From the NCBI GenBank assembly GCA_963691905.1, contig OY829892.1, positions 124,001 to 188,000 on the forward strand: a stretch of DNA of 64,000 bases, read 5' to 3'. The first letter of the stretch is position 1. Every line of letters begins with the position of its first letter. The stretch is from QGON01 sp963691905 (GTDB taxonomy: Bacteria > Pseudomonadota > Gammaproteobacteria > Chromatiales > Chromatiaceae). This document shows, one piece after another, positions 26,441-35,255 of this stretch. A program made the position numbers and the translations under genes. The notes under the pieces are model-generated. The model made no database searches. It was given only the letters and a program-made list of their open reading frames with translations, and was not told the origin of the DNA.

Positions 26441-27523
26441 ATTTCACCCCACCCGTCTGACCAACAACCCAGCCTCTGTGTGATCATTCCCACCCTCAAT
26501 GAGGGTAGACAACTGCCGTCACTGCTCAATCAGTTGTCGGAGCAGGAGGCCATAGACCTTGAGATTATTGTGGCTGACGGGGGTTCGGACGATGACACTG
26601 TGGCGTTGGCAGCACATGCCGGCGCCAAGGTTGCTGAGACGGCTCCCGGACGGGGACGACAGATGAACGGCGCACTTTCGCAGTGCAACGCACCCTACCT
26701 GCTGTTTCTGCACGCCGATTCCGAGCTGACCTCAAGCTCGCAGCTGTCTGATGCGCTCAAGGCCTTGCAGCAACAGATTGCAGCAGCGGGACACCAGCGG
26801 ATCGCCGGCCATTTCCGTCTGCGATTTCTGCGCGACAACCCAGGCCGCGATCTCACCTACCGCTATTACGAGGAGAAGAGCGCGCTGAATCGGATGGAGT
26901 GCACCAACGGCGATCAGGGGTTTCTTTTGCCGCAGGACTTTTTCAATCAGCTGGGCGGCTTCGATGAATCCCTCTGGTTTCTCGAAGATCAGCGTCTGGC
27001 GGAGACCATCCGACTCAAGGGGCGTTGGATAACCCTGCCGGGAGAGTTGCAGACTTCTGCGCGCCGTTTCGAAAAGGAAGGACTCGGGCGCCGTATGATC
27101 CTCTCCGCCCTTATCATGAATTTCCACCAGATCGGATTTATCGAATTCTTTCAAAGAGCCGGCAAGGTCTATCGCAACCAGAGCGAGACCGGTCCTTTGC
27201 AACTCTCACCGATATTCCAACTTATCGATAGTCTCAACAGAGAGGCGAAAACCGGGGTCGCCCGCAAGCGTTGGGTGGCCACCGGTCACTATGTGCTCGG
27301 CCATGCGTGGCAGCCCTTTTTCTACCTCGATATCACACTGCTGTATTTTTTTGGATTCAAGAAACGCCCGTTTTTAACCCTGCACGACCGAATATTCAAA
27401 CCTCTGACCAACTTTGGCCTTTTCGACTATTTGATCGCTGGTTTGGTCTGGCTCTGGTTCAGGGCCTCCTGGCTGTTCTTTCGTTACCGGGAAAAGGCGG
27501 CTCGTTCAACACCCCATGATTGA
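26441..27523 (+). CDS. Family 2 glycosyltransferase
   Basis: A GT-A fold glycosyltransferase of about 350 residues related to the group found beside rSAM/selenodomain proteins. Seen: CVIIPTLNEGRQLPSLL, IIVADGGSDDDTV, FLHADSEL as the metal-binding DxD, NGDQGFLLPQDFF and EDQRLAETIR, then C-terminal hydrophobic segments (FYLDITLLYFFGF and LFDYLIAGLVWLWFRASWLFF) that suggest membrane attachment. Start is unclear: no ATG exists near. GTG at 26480 would begin inside the first strand with no ribosome site, whereas an ATT at 26441 in frame has GGAG 7 bases upstream, 11 bases after the stop of the previous gene. Operon with that gene is likely. Confidence 0.8.
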   Translation: MSPHPSDQQPSLCVIIPTLNEGRQLPSLLNQLSEQEAIDLEIIVADGGSDDDTVALAAHAGAKVAETAPGRGRQMNGALSQCNAPYLLFLHADSELTSSSQLSDALKALQQQIAAAGHQRIAGHFRLRFLRDNPGRDLTYRYYEEKSALNRMECTNGDQGFLLPQDFFNQLGGFDESLWFLEDQRLAETIRLKGRWITLPGELQTSARRFEKEGLGRRMILSALIMNFHQIGFIEFFQRAGKVYRNQSETGPLQLSPIFQLIDSLNREAKTGVARKRWVATGHYVLGHAWQPFFYLDITLLYFFGFKKRPFLTLHDRIFKPLTNFGLFDYLIAGLVWLWFRASWLFFRYREKAARSTPHD

Positions 27524-27545
27524 ACTGAACAGGCTACAATAACAA

Positions 27546-27735
27546 TAACTGTTCAGCTCGCTACGATGCAGGTCGGGTCAGCCGCACGACAGCACATAAA
27601 CTTGCATCTGACACGCTCTTCGTATGCGACGTAACCCGGCAGTGATTTGTCGGGTTACGATGCGCACAAAGCCATGTGTGAAAATTGATGTTCGTCGCAA
27701 TGCACATCTAACCCGACCTACAGAAATAGTTTTTC
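27546..27735. repeat. Composite repeat with REP pairs
   Basis: It begins TAACTGTTCAGC like the elements at 8487 and 21414 and contains GCAGGTCGGGTCAGC, GTAACCCGGC, TTGTCGGGTTACGATGCGC and CATCTAACCCGACCTAC. The right end (AGAAATAGTTTTTC) is a degenerate version of CTGAATAGTTAC. Confidence 0.6.
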
Positions 27736-27785
27736 TCAGAGGGCTTGCGATTGACACATGTTTCCTGCCCAGAGAGATCCACCAC

Positions 27786-29732
27786 TTGCCGAAGAAGAAA
27801 TTGAAAGCAGGGCACACTGACAATATATCCACGCCGGTCACGACGGCAGACTTTCAGCGGCTCAACACCGAGCGGCTCAAACTGCTCTATTCCATGGGGC
27901 ATGTTGCCCTGCTGGCCAACCAAGCCACCGCATTGGTGGCCGTTGCAATTTTTTGGCGTCCCATCGAGCTTTCGCTGCTGCTCTTCTGGTTTTGCACCCT
28001 GGGCATCATCAACGCCGCCCGTGAATTCTTGCTGCGTTCCTTCCACAAACACAATGGGCGGCCGCTCCCGGGAATCAGTTGGCAGACCGCCTATATGGCA
28101 GGCGCCATTCTCTCAGGCACTCTTTGGGGACTTTTCGGTCTATTTCTCGATTTCGCCTGGCCACTACCATACCAAGTCGCCATGTTCCTGCTGCTGACCG
28201 GCCTGACTGCCGGCGCGATCCCCTCCAACGCCGTGGTTTTTCCTGTCTATCTGGGATTTGTTGCACCGGTCATCACACCGCTGCTGATACTGCTACTCAC
28301 CAGCGGGGATGCCACCAATCAGGCCATGGCAGGCATGGTCATCATCTATCTGATCCTTGTCATCATTACCGGCAGCAACTATGCACGCAGTATCTCGCGA
28401 TCACTCGCGCTGAGAATGGAAAACCGTGAACTGCTCCGAAGCATCACTTCAGCCAACGCCGAACTCTCCTTCCAGGCCAGCCACGACCCTCTGACCGGTC
28501 TCAACAACCGGCGCGAGTTCGAACACCGCCTCGAACAGGCATTGGACAATGCACAGCGGGAACACCGGCAACATGTCTGCATCTACATGGATCTGGATCA
28601 GTTCAAGATCGTCAACGACACCTGTGGTCACGCCGCTGGAGACCAACTGCTGCGCGAGCTTGCCGTGACACTGGAGCCAAAACTGCGCAGCTCAGATATC
28701 CTGGCGCGTCTGGGTGGGGATGAATTCGGCATCCTGCTGGATGGTTGTTCTCTGAATAAAGGGATGGAGATCGCCCACACATTTCAGCAAACCGTGGAAG
28801 CGTTCCAATTTTTCTGGGAAGGCAAACGGTTCCAGGTAAATGCCAGTATCGGCGTAGTCTGCATCGACCAGGGGAGTGCCGGAGCCGACACCATACTCAG
28901 TGATGCGGACATGGCCTGTTATGCCGCCAAAGATCTCGGTCGCGGGCGGGTACACCTATACGAGAAGAGCGACAAGGGACTCGCAAAGCGCCGCATCGAA
29001 TACCACTGGGTTAACCAGTTACGCGGTGCCCTGGATGAAGATCGATTTCGGCTCTACAAACAGGATATCGTGCCCTTCAACACAAGCGACAAAGAGGAGC
29101 GCCGGGCGGAGATCCTTCTGCGTTTGCAAGGGGATGGGAACGAAATCATCCTTCCCGATCAATTCCTGCCCGCCGCTGAACGTTACGGCCTGATGATGAC
29201 CATCGACCGTTGGGTGATCGAACGTAGCCTGCGGTGGCTGGTTGAAAGCAAGGAGACCGATCTGCTGCTCAACGTCAATCTTTCCGGCGTCTCCCTGGGG
29301 GAGGAAACCACCCTCACCGCTATCCGCCAAATGTTCATCGACTACCCGGTGGATCCCGGCATCATCTGTTTTGAGGTGACGGAAACCGCTGCAATCGCGA
29401 ATATGTCCACCGCCTCCCGATTCATCGAAGAGATGCGTGAGATGGGTTGCAGCTTTGCGCTGGATGATTTTGGCAGTGGACTCAGCTCCTTCGCCTATCT
29501 GAAACATCTGCCGGTGGACTTTCTCAAGATCGACGGCGATTTTGTCAAGGATGTACTCGATGACCCGGTAGACCGTGCAGTGGTGGAAGCGGTTATCACA
29601 CTGAGCCGCAGCCTGGGTATCAGCACCATCGCAGAACATGTGGAATCTGCTGTCATAAGAGAGGAGATGATCAAGCTCGGCGTCGACTACGGACAGGGTT
29701 TCGCGCTCGCCCGCCCTGTCCCTCTCGACTGA
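27786..29732 (+). CDS. Membrane GGDEF-EAL protein
   Basis: A cyclic-di-GMP enzyme of about 648 residues. The N-terminal part holds roughly five membrane helices (for example VALLANQATALVAVAIFWRPI and PYQVAMFLLLTGLTAGAIP). A GGDEF domain follows from about residue 220 with active-site RLGGDEFGILL; no RxxD inhibitory site is obvious. The EAL domain is C-terminal; its motif reads EILLRL instead of EALLRL, but NLSGVSL, DDFGSGLSSF, FLKIDGDFVKD and AEHVES are present, so phosphodiesterase activity is possible. The reading frame stays open back to 27624 through the repeat; the TTG at 27786 is my best start, with moderate certainty. Confidence 0.85.
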   Translation: MPKKKLKAGHTDNISTPVTTADFQRLNTERLKLLYSMGHVALLANQATALVAVAIFWRPIELSLLLFWFCTLGIINAAREFLLRSFHKHNGRPLPGISWQTAYMAGAILSGTLWGLFGLFLDFAWPLPYQVAMFLLLTGLTAGAIPSNAVVFPVYLGFVAPVITPLLILLLTSGDATNQAMAGMVIIYLILVIITGSNYARSISRSLALRMENRELLRSITSANAELSFQASHDPLTGLNNRREFEHRLEQALDNAQREHRQHVCIYMDLDQFKIVNDTCGHAAGDQLLRELAVTLEPKLRSSDILARLGGDEFGILLDGCSLNKGMEIAHTFQQTVEAFQFFWEGKRFQVNASIGVVCIDQGSAGADTILSDADMACYAAKDLGRGRVHLYEKSDKGLAKRRIEYHWVNQLRGALDEDRFRLYKQDIVPFNTSDKEERRAEILLRLQGDGNEIILPDQFLPAAERYGLMMTIDRWVIERSLRWLVESKETDLLLNVNLSGVSLGEETTLTAIRQMFIDYPVDPGIICFEVTETAAIANMSTASRFIEEMREMGCSFALDDFGSGLSSFAYLKHLPVDFLKIDGDFVKDVLDDPVDRAVVEAVITLSRSLGISTIAEHVESAVIREEMIKLGVDYGQGFALARPVPLD

Positions 29733-29739
29733 TATTCGT

Positions 29740-30084
29740 CTAGTCCTGAACCAGAGTGACCTTCGCTTCCGACGTGGATTTATCGATAACGACTTCCACT
29801 TCACAATACTCCGGCTGCTCATCGACCGGCGTCGGATCATCAGAGCAGTTGCAGCCCGCAATGATCCCGGCATAAAAAATACCGGCATGCACCCTAACAG
29901 CGGCTGAGTCATCTGACACACCGATAACCATCATACGAAAGGGCGTTTCGCCGACATAACTGCTGTTTGCCAATCCCTGTTGCAGAGGGAGTTGTTCGGC
30001 ATCCAATTGCTCGATTTCATCCTTGAGCACATCCCTGAACTCAGGCGTATTCCAGCTGTTTATGGATCGGGTAAGTTTCAACAT
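29740..30084 (-). CDS. Conserved small hypothetical protein
   Basis: A 114-residue soluble protein. The first half is helical and acidic (EFRDVLKDEIEQLDAEQLPLQQGL). The second half is strand-rich with FRMMVIGVSDDSAAVRVHAGIFYAGIIAGCNCSDDP, carrying a CxC pair that could bind a metal, then EYCEVEVVIDKSTSEAKV. I believe close relatives exist in other proteobacteria but cannot name a function. Convergent with the GGDEF-EAL gene, 7 bases apart. Confidence 0.7.
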   Translation of the reverse strand: MLKLTRSINSWNTPEFRDVLKDEIEQLDAEQLPLQQGLANSSYVGETPFRMMVIGVSDDSAAVRVHAGIFYAGIIAGCNCSDDPTPVDEQPEYCEVEVVIDKSTSEAKVTLVQD

Positions 30085-30262
30085 ATTGAGAGATCAGTGC
30101 ATTTTGAGTGCGCGCACCTGGCGAGGTGCGCGCATATAACCTTGTAACCAATTGATTTACATAACTTGTTCACCAGATAGTTTACACAGGGTTTGTACCC
30201 ACGGGAAGCCCTGCGGCATGAAAGAGCAGGAGTGGCTCGTGCGCTCCTGACTGAATCCAGCT

Positions 30263-30727
30263 TTATTCCATAACCAAATCAATCCGGTAACCCGCATGAC
30301 AGGAGATGCAGTTCTGCATCAGTTCACTCAATGCGCCCAGGGTCTGATCCTTGTCACCGAACTGTTCGGCATCCAGAGCCAGGGAGTCAAATTTGGTATG
30401 GGTATCGAATCCCAGTTTCTTGAATTCGAGGGGCAGTTTTCCCATCAAAGAGACTGGCACGGCTTCCTGCGCCGCGCGTCCCACTTTACGTGCGGCATCG
30501 GCAACCTTTTTCATATCATCCTGAACAACACCTTCATTGATCTGCTGCACAGTCACCAGAAAAGCGCGCATCTCCGCCATCACCAGATCCTTTTCGGCGG
30601 GTTCCAACTGCAGGCTCAAGCGCCCGTCGGTAGCCTGTTCAACGCTACCCACGACGATAAATTTGTAGGCCATACCCAGTATCACAATCAGCAGCAAGGC
30701 AGTAATGGTCCAGCAAGTCTTACACAT
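30263..30727 (-). CDS. c-type cytochrome (cytochrome c'-like)
   Basis: A 154-residue protein with an N-terminal signal/anchor (TITALLLIVILGMAYKFIVVG), a four-helix-type middle and one haem site CISCHAGYR at residues about 139-147, near the C-terminus as in class II cytochromes. Periplasmic, probably membrane-tethered. The N-terminal CKTC is a second Cys pair in the leader and not a haem site. It is the last gene of a leftward cluster with a FadL-type porin and a second cytochrome of the same kind. Confidence 0.85.
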   Translation of the reverse strand: MCKTCWTITALLLIVILGMAYKFIVVGSVEQATDGRLSLQLEPAEKDLVMAEMRAFLVTVQQINEGVVQDDMKKVADAARKVGRAAQEAVPVSLMGKLPLEFKKLGFDTHTKFDSLALDAEQFGDKDQTLGALSELMQNCISCHAGYRIDLVME

Positions 30728-30873
30728 GGTTGAATCTCTCCTTTTTTGGGTTTAGCCCCAAGTTTACTTTTCCGATCATGCGCCGCCATTCCTGTCTGCA
30801 ACACATGAAAAATGATTGTCTCTCATCGATTCGGGGCGTCTCTATGGACGCCCCGAACGCTCATTTCAGGTGG

Positions 30874-31080
30874 TCAACCCGAACAGGCTGTTCCGTCCGG
30901 CACCCCCAGCTTTTTCAGGATGCTGGAGAGCGGACAGATATTGGTGAAACCGCTCTGCATCAGGTTAGCGCCGACAAACAGTGTCAAAAACGCCCAGTAA
31001 GGATGGACATAATGAGTCAGAGCCAGACTCAGCAGGATCATCATTCCCGCCATCAGGCGGACAATTCTATCAATAGTCAT
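30874..31080 (-). CDS. DUF2892-type small membrane protein
   Basis: 68 residues with two hydrophobic helices (MAGMMILLSLALTHY and WAFLTLFVGANLMQSGF), then NICPLSSILKKLGV, the YgaP-TM/DUF2892 signature that is often fused to or next to rhodaneses and sulfur proteins. The Cys in NICP is typical. ATG at 31080. Placed 27 bases downstream of the FadL-type gene. Confidence 0.85.
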   Translation of the reverse strand: MTIDRIVRLMAGMMILLSLALTHYVHPYWAFLTLFVGANLMQSGFTNICPLSSILKKLGVPDGTACSG

Positions 31081-31107
31081 AATGTATTCCACTTATATGG
31101 GATCGGA

Positions 31108-32286
31108 TCAAAGCGCGTAGCTCAACTGCACGTAGACGATGTTCTGCTCGATGGATATGGTATTCCCGGAGCCGGTATTGGACGTTAACTCATTTTCAAA
31201 GGCGTGGGTATAGGAGAACGAACCGGAGATCCGATCAGTGAGTTTACGCGTCAGCCCCAGGGAAAGATGCAGTTCCGGAATCGCCACGGAGCCAAGGTTG
31301 TTGTCCACATCCTCTTCACCAAAAGGTGCCTCCGCATAGTTGATGCCAAACCGCACAGTCGTCTTCGGGTTTATCTCTTTCTGCACGCCCAGAGCTATGA
31401 CCAGTTGGTCATCCCACCCGAAGTTCAGTGTTGACGGCACCATCATTCCGAAATCACCCGGGGTGTAGCCGGCAGGATGACTGATATTCACCGATCCCAT
31501 GGTGTCACTGAAGTTGATCCATTTGGCATCCAGTTCGACCAACATACCGTCGAGGGGACGGAAGGCGAAACCCAGCGCAAAGGTCTGGGGCATATCAATA
31601 TCGACGCCAAACTTACCGGCGGCTGTATTGAATTCATGTTCACTTACGTCCGTCTTACTGACCCATGACGCACCGAGCTGCATCCTGTCATTGAGGTGAT
31701 AAATCGCACCCAGTGTCACGCCAAAACCAAACTGCTGGTTTTGCGCAAAGGTGAAACCGGGCGTACTCAGTGCCAGACTCTGGTAGCCGATATTGACAGA
31801 ACCACCGAGAGAGAGTTTGTCATTGACCTTATACGCAATCGACGGCGCCAACTTGAAAAATCCCTTGGTTGTCACGAACTGCTGATTGTTTTGCATTGGA
31901 AGTGCATCTGAAAAATCAACACCAAAACCCGAGATGGCTGCCATACCCAAACCAAAATAGAGCTGGTCGTTGATTTTGAACGCAGCGGTTCCGGAAGGCA
32001 TGAAAAAGAGGTTGGAATCACTCTCGTTGCCATTGACCTCTCTTGGGGGATTAAGAAACCCCGGACTCAGATCAAATCTGGCCTCTTCGATTCCAAGTTC
32101 GGCAATTCCCGCCGGATTGGTGAGCAGGGTACCGGTATCCTGTGGTGCTGCCACCACGGCTCCACCCATACCCCATTGGGTCGCAGTCACGCCCAACACC
32201 TGATCTCCGTTGGTCGCGTTCGCAGCCATCGGCAGGCTGCCGAGCAGCGCAATTGCCAGGATATTTGTTCCTCTATTCATCAACAT
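31108..32286 (-). CDS. FadL/OmpP1-type outer-membrane transport protein
   Basis: A 392-residue beta-barrel for hydrophobic substrates (long-chain fatty acids, alkylated aromatics). A signal peptide (LAIALLGSLPMAANA) is followed by the family block QVLGVTATQWGMGGAVVAAPQDTGTLLTNPAGIAEL, which forms the hatch domain, and by alternating strands ending in aromatic VYVQLSYAL. ATG at 32286 has GAGGAG 6 bases upstream. It lies between two class-II-like cytochrome genes, which hints at an oxidative system linked to substrate uptake; this is inference. Confidence 0.88.
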   Translation of the reverse strand: MLMNRGTNILAIALLGSLPMAANATNGDQVLGVTATQWGMGGAVVAAPQDTGTLLTNPAGIAELGIEEARFDLSPGFLNPPREVNGNESDSNLFFMPSGTAAFKINDQLYFGLGMAAISGFGVDFSDALPMQNNQQFVTTKGFFKLAPSIAYKVNDKLSLGGSVNIGYQSLALSTPGFTFAQNQQFGFGVTLGAIYHLNDRMQLGASWVSKTDVSEHEFNTAAGKFGVDIDMPQTFALGFAFRPLDGMLVELDAKWINFSDTMGSVNISHPAGYTPGDFGMMVPSTLNFGWDDQLVIALGVQKEINPKTTVRFGINYAEAPFGEEDVDNNLGSVAIPELHLSLGLTRKLTDRISGSFSYTHAFENELTSNTGSGNTISIEQNIVYVQLSYAL

Positions 32287-32333
32287 TTTCGACTCCTCTG
32301 GATATTTAATTTTCTATTTATAATTTTTATGTA

Positions 32334-32972
32334 TCAGCGCAATAAACTTGACTGACCAGGGACACCGCGAAACATGGCATGGCAACCCACACAACCCCCG
32401 GTGATGTCATCCATATACGAGGCGGCCTTTCCCATGTCCCCCTGGTCAGCCGCATCGGCCAGACGCTTTGCTGTGCCTTCCACACTTGCGTTGAAGCCAT
32501 CGAGAGCCGCCAGGCTGTTGTCGTTGATCTGGTCCAACCTCATGTAGGGCAGCAGGCCGCCTCTGGGAATACGGTGATTGGCGAGACGCCGGGCGCTGTC
32601 AGCCGCCTGTTCCGCATTGTCGGTCATGATGCCGGCTGCCATGCTCTGATAGTCGGAAAGCACCTCGTGCATCACCTGACGCAACGTGACCTTGGCGCTG
32701 TGACGGGAGTGCTGTGCATAGATAGAGAGGAGCATCTTTTTGGTCTTGGGCGAGAGCGCCTTGACCCGCTTCTGCAACTCCGGCTTCATCAGGCCAATCT
32801 GTTTTTTCATCAACTGCTGAACCTGTTTCATGTCAGGCGCCATCGGCTGCTGTTCGCCGGCAACCGTCACTCCGGCGCACAACAACATCGAGGCGGAAAC
32901 ATAGAGAAGCCCCAAACCCCTCCGCAGTGAGTGAATTCGAAATGTGTTATTCTTTTGCTGAACGCGTTGCAT
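32334..32972 (-). CDS. c-type cytochrome (cytochrome c'-like)
   Basis: A 212-residue exported protein. After the signal (LGLLYVSASMLLCAGVTVAG) comes a Met/Lys-rich helix, helical segments, and a single haem-binding site GCVGCHAMFR near the C-terminus. It resembles the 154-residue cytochrome at 30263 in overall layout (xAxxLAxxxxxxxC..CH at the end). ATG at 32972 has GGGAGAAG upstream; the frame extends to 33029 without need. It heads the leftward cluster opposite the ompR-like gene. Confidence 0.85.
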   Translation of the reverse strand: MQRVQQKNNTFRIHSLRRGLGLLYVSASMLLCAGVTVAGEQQPMAPDMKQVQQLMKKQIGLMKPELQKRVKALSPKTKKMLLSIYAQHSRHSAKVTLRQVMHEVLSDYQSMAAGIMTDNAEQAADSARRLANHRIPRGGLLPYMRLDQINDNSLAALDGFNASVEGTAKRLADAADQGDMGKAASYMDDITGGCVGCHAMFRGVPGQSSLLR

Positions 32973-33139
32973 GTTTTCTTCTCCCAATAGTGTCTGAATC
33001 TCAGTCATGCTCCGTGTTGCAGGCAGCACCGCCCCAGAGCAATAAACTCAGTATGATGGGGTTATTTTCCGAGGCGTTAACCAGCCGGTAACAGGTTGTA
33101 ACGAGTTGTTTCAGAAATATTTCATCCCGTGGATACGGC

Positions 33140-33859
33140 ATGGCCAACAAAGAGACCCGTTATCGCCTTCTGGTGGTGGATGACGAAGCTGAACTCCGAT
33201 CGCTGTTGCAGCGGTATCTGACCAATGAGGGGTATCAGGTAGCCGCAGTGGAAGACGGTGCCGCAATGACCCGCCACCTCAAGACGCACCATGCCGATCT
33301 GATCATCCTTGACCTGATGCTGCCGGGAGAGGACGGCCTGTCGCTTGCCCGCAATCTGCGCAGCCAGGGCAATCAACCCATCATCATCATCTCGGCCCGG
33401 GGAGAGGAGCTGGACAGAATCATCGGCCTCGAGGTCGGCGCTGACGACTATCTCCCCAAACCCTTCAATCCGAGAGAGTTACTGGCACGGATCCGCGCTG
33501 TCCTGCGCCGCATAAATAACACGGATCGACCTGTGGCAACGGCAGAAGAATCAGCGCTTGAATTCGGCCCCTTTTCTCTCGACGTTGAAAAATACCGTCT
33601 CACCAGAGAGGGAGAGGAGATACCCCTGACTCATGGAGAGTTCACCCTTCTGCGGGTTTTTCTCGAACACTCAGGCCGGGTGCTCAGCCGGGATAAATTG
33701 ATGGAGATCACCAAGGGTTATGAGCGTTCCCACCTGGACAGGAGCATCGACGTCTGCGTTAATCGACTACGACGGAAGATAGAACCCAATCCCTCAGAGC
33801 CCATCTTTTTACGTACGATTTGGGGTGCCGGCTACCTGTTCTCACGTAGCGGAGAGTGA
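33140..33859 (+). CDS. OmpR-family response regulator
   Basis: 239 residues: receiver domain with acidic pocket VVDDEAEL, phospho-Asp in LIILDLMLPGEDG, Thr/Ser and Lys in IIISARGE and YLPKPFN; then a winged-helix DNA-binding domain ending TIWGAGYLFSRSGE. Its sequence is closest to the OmpR group. Its stop overlaps the start of the kinase gene by one base. It is divergent from the cytochrome/porin cluster and could control it. Confidence 0.93.
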   Translation: MANKETRYRLLVVDDEAELRSLLQRYLTNEGYQVAAVEDGAAMTRHLKTHHADLIILDLMLPGEDGLSLARNLRSQGNQPIIIISARGEELDRIIGLEVGADDYLPKPFNPRELLARIRAVLRRINNTDRPVATAEESALEFGPFSLDVEKYRLTREGEEIPLTHGEFTLLRVFLEHSGRVLSRDKLMEITKGYERSHLDRSIDVCVNRLRRKIEPNPSEPIFLRTIWGAGYLFSRSGE

Positions 33860-35181
33860 TGGGACTGTTTCGATTTCACAGCCTGTTCGGCAGAACGCTG
33901 GCCACCATCGCCCTGGTCTCTGTCGGATTTCAGCTGCTGACCCTGAGTGTATTGGCCTTCTATGTATTGGTCCCTTTGGGAAAACGCGCCACCGACGATC
34001 TGGCGGCGGTAATAACGCACTCCGTTCAGCGCTGGGATCAACTGTCTGAGCCGGAACGCCCGGCATTTCGCAAGATTCTAAAACGAAACCATGACCTGAC
34101 ACTGGTGGTCACGACCACTCCCCTTCCCGACAACACCGATTTTCTACCCTATTTCTATTTCCTCAAGCAGGCACTCGCCCGGCGCCTTGGCGATGAGGTA
34201 CGCCTTAAGACCAGCCGCGATGCCAGAGACGACGAGTGGATCTGGGCTGAGATACCCGGCTATAGTCAAAAGCTGCGCGTGGGATTCCCCCGTTCACGTA
34301 TTGGCATCCAACCGCCGCTGGCTTTATTGTTTCTGTTTTGCGCCGGCACGGCCCTTACCTTTTTTACTGCGGCGCTCCTGGCGCGACGTCTCACCATTCC
34401 CCTGGAACGCGTTTCCCGATCGGCACGGCTGATCGGAAAAGGCAGCTGGCCGAAACCCATCAGGGAAGAGGGGCCGGAGGAGTTGCAGATTCTGACGCAG
34501 ACATTCAACCGGATGAGCCAGCAGGTCAAAGAGTTGCTGGCCAACAGGACGCTCTTGCTGGCCGGCATCTCCCACGACCTCCGCACCCCACTCACCCAAG
34601 TGCAATTGGCCCTGGAGATGCTGCCCAATGAAGGTGGGGACGCAGAACTGATGTCAGGGATCAAAAGGGATCTCACCACGATAAACCGACTGATCAGCGA
34701 AACCCTGCAGATCAGTCTGGAACTCGAAAAGCAGGAGCTGCTAGAGACAGATATCACCGAAGTATTGGATGCCATCGTCCAGGCGACGCGCTCCGGTAAG
34801 AGAGAGATCCAATGGGAGAGCAGCCGACCCTGCATGAGGAGACTGAATCCACTGGCACTGCGTCGCGTCATCACCAATCTGCTGGACAATGCGATCCGCT
34901 ACGGTAAATCGAAACCGGTCAAGGTCGAATTGGAGTGTAACGAAAACCTGCTCAAGATCAGGATTCAGGATCAAGGGCCGGGCATTCCAGCTGATCAGCG
35001 GGAGTCGGTATTCCTCCCTTTCTATCGTTTGGAAAAATCCCGCAGCACCACCACCGGGGGCAGTGGTTTGGGCTTGGCCATCGTGCGCCAGCTGGCAGAT
35101 GCAAACGGTTGGAGCGTTGAACTGCAGCCTGCGCCAAAAATCGGTACTGTGGCCCTCGTCACTATCCCACAGGCGAGATAA
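33859..35181 (+). CDS. EnvZ-type sensor histidine kinase
   Basis: 440 residues: N-terminal helix (TLATIALVSVGFQLLTLSVLAFYVL), a periplasmic domain of about 120 residues, a second helix (LALLFLFCAGTALTFFTAALLA), HAMP, an H-box GISHDLRTPLTQVQLALEML, N box NLLDNAIRYG and G boxes DQGPGIP and GGSGLGLAIV. ATG at 33859 shares its A with the last base of the regulator stop (TGATG); AGCGGAG precedes. A GTG three bases earlier is possible. Confidence 0.93.
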   Translation: MGLFRFHSLFGRTLATIALVSVGFQLLTLSVLAFYVLVPLGKRATDDLAAVITHSVQRWDQLSEPERPAFRKILKRNHDLTLVVTTTPLPDNTDFLPYFYFLKQALARRLGDEVRLKTSRDARDDEWIWAEIPGYSQKLRVGFPRSRIGIQPPLALLFLFCAGTALTFFTAALLARRLTIPLERVSRSARLIGKGSWPKPIREEGPEELQILTQTFNRMSQQVKELLANRTLLLAGISHDLRTPLTQVQLALEMLPNEGGDAELMSGIKRDLTTINRLISETLQISLELEKQELLETDITEVLDAIVQATRSGKREIQWESSRPCMRRLNPLALRRVITNLLDNAIRYGKSKPVKVELECNENLLKIRIQDQGPGIPADQRESVFLPFYRLEKSRSTTTGGSGLGLAIVRQLADANGWSVELQPAPKIGTVALVTIPQAR

Positions 35182-35255
35182 TCAAGAGAAAATCATTCCC
35201 CTCTGGGGGCGCGTTCAAACTACATATGTCTCAGCTTTCCACTACTCTCTGCTAA

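Noticed and set aside
27624..27785. N-terminal extension of the GGDEF-EAL protein.
   Set aside because: It is the in-frame reading of a REP composite; no conserved protein features.
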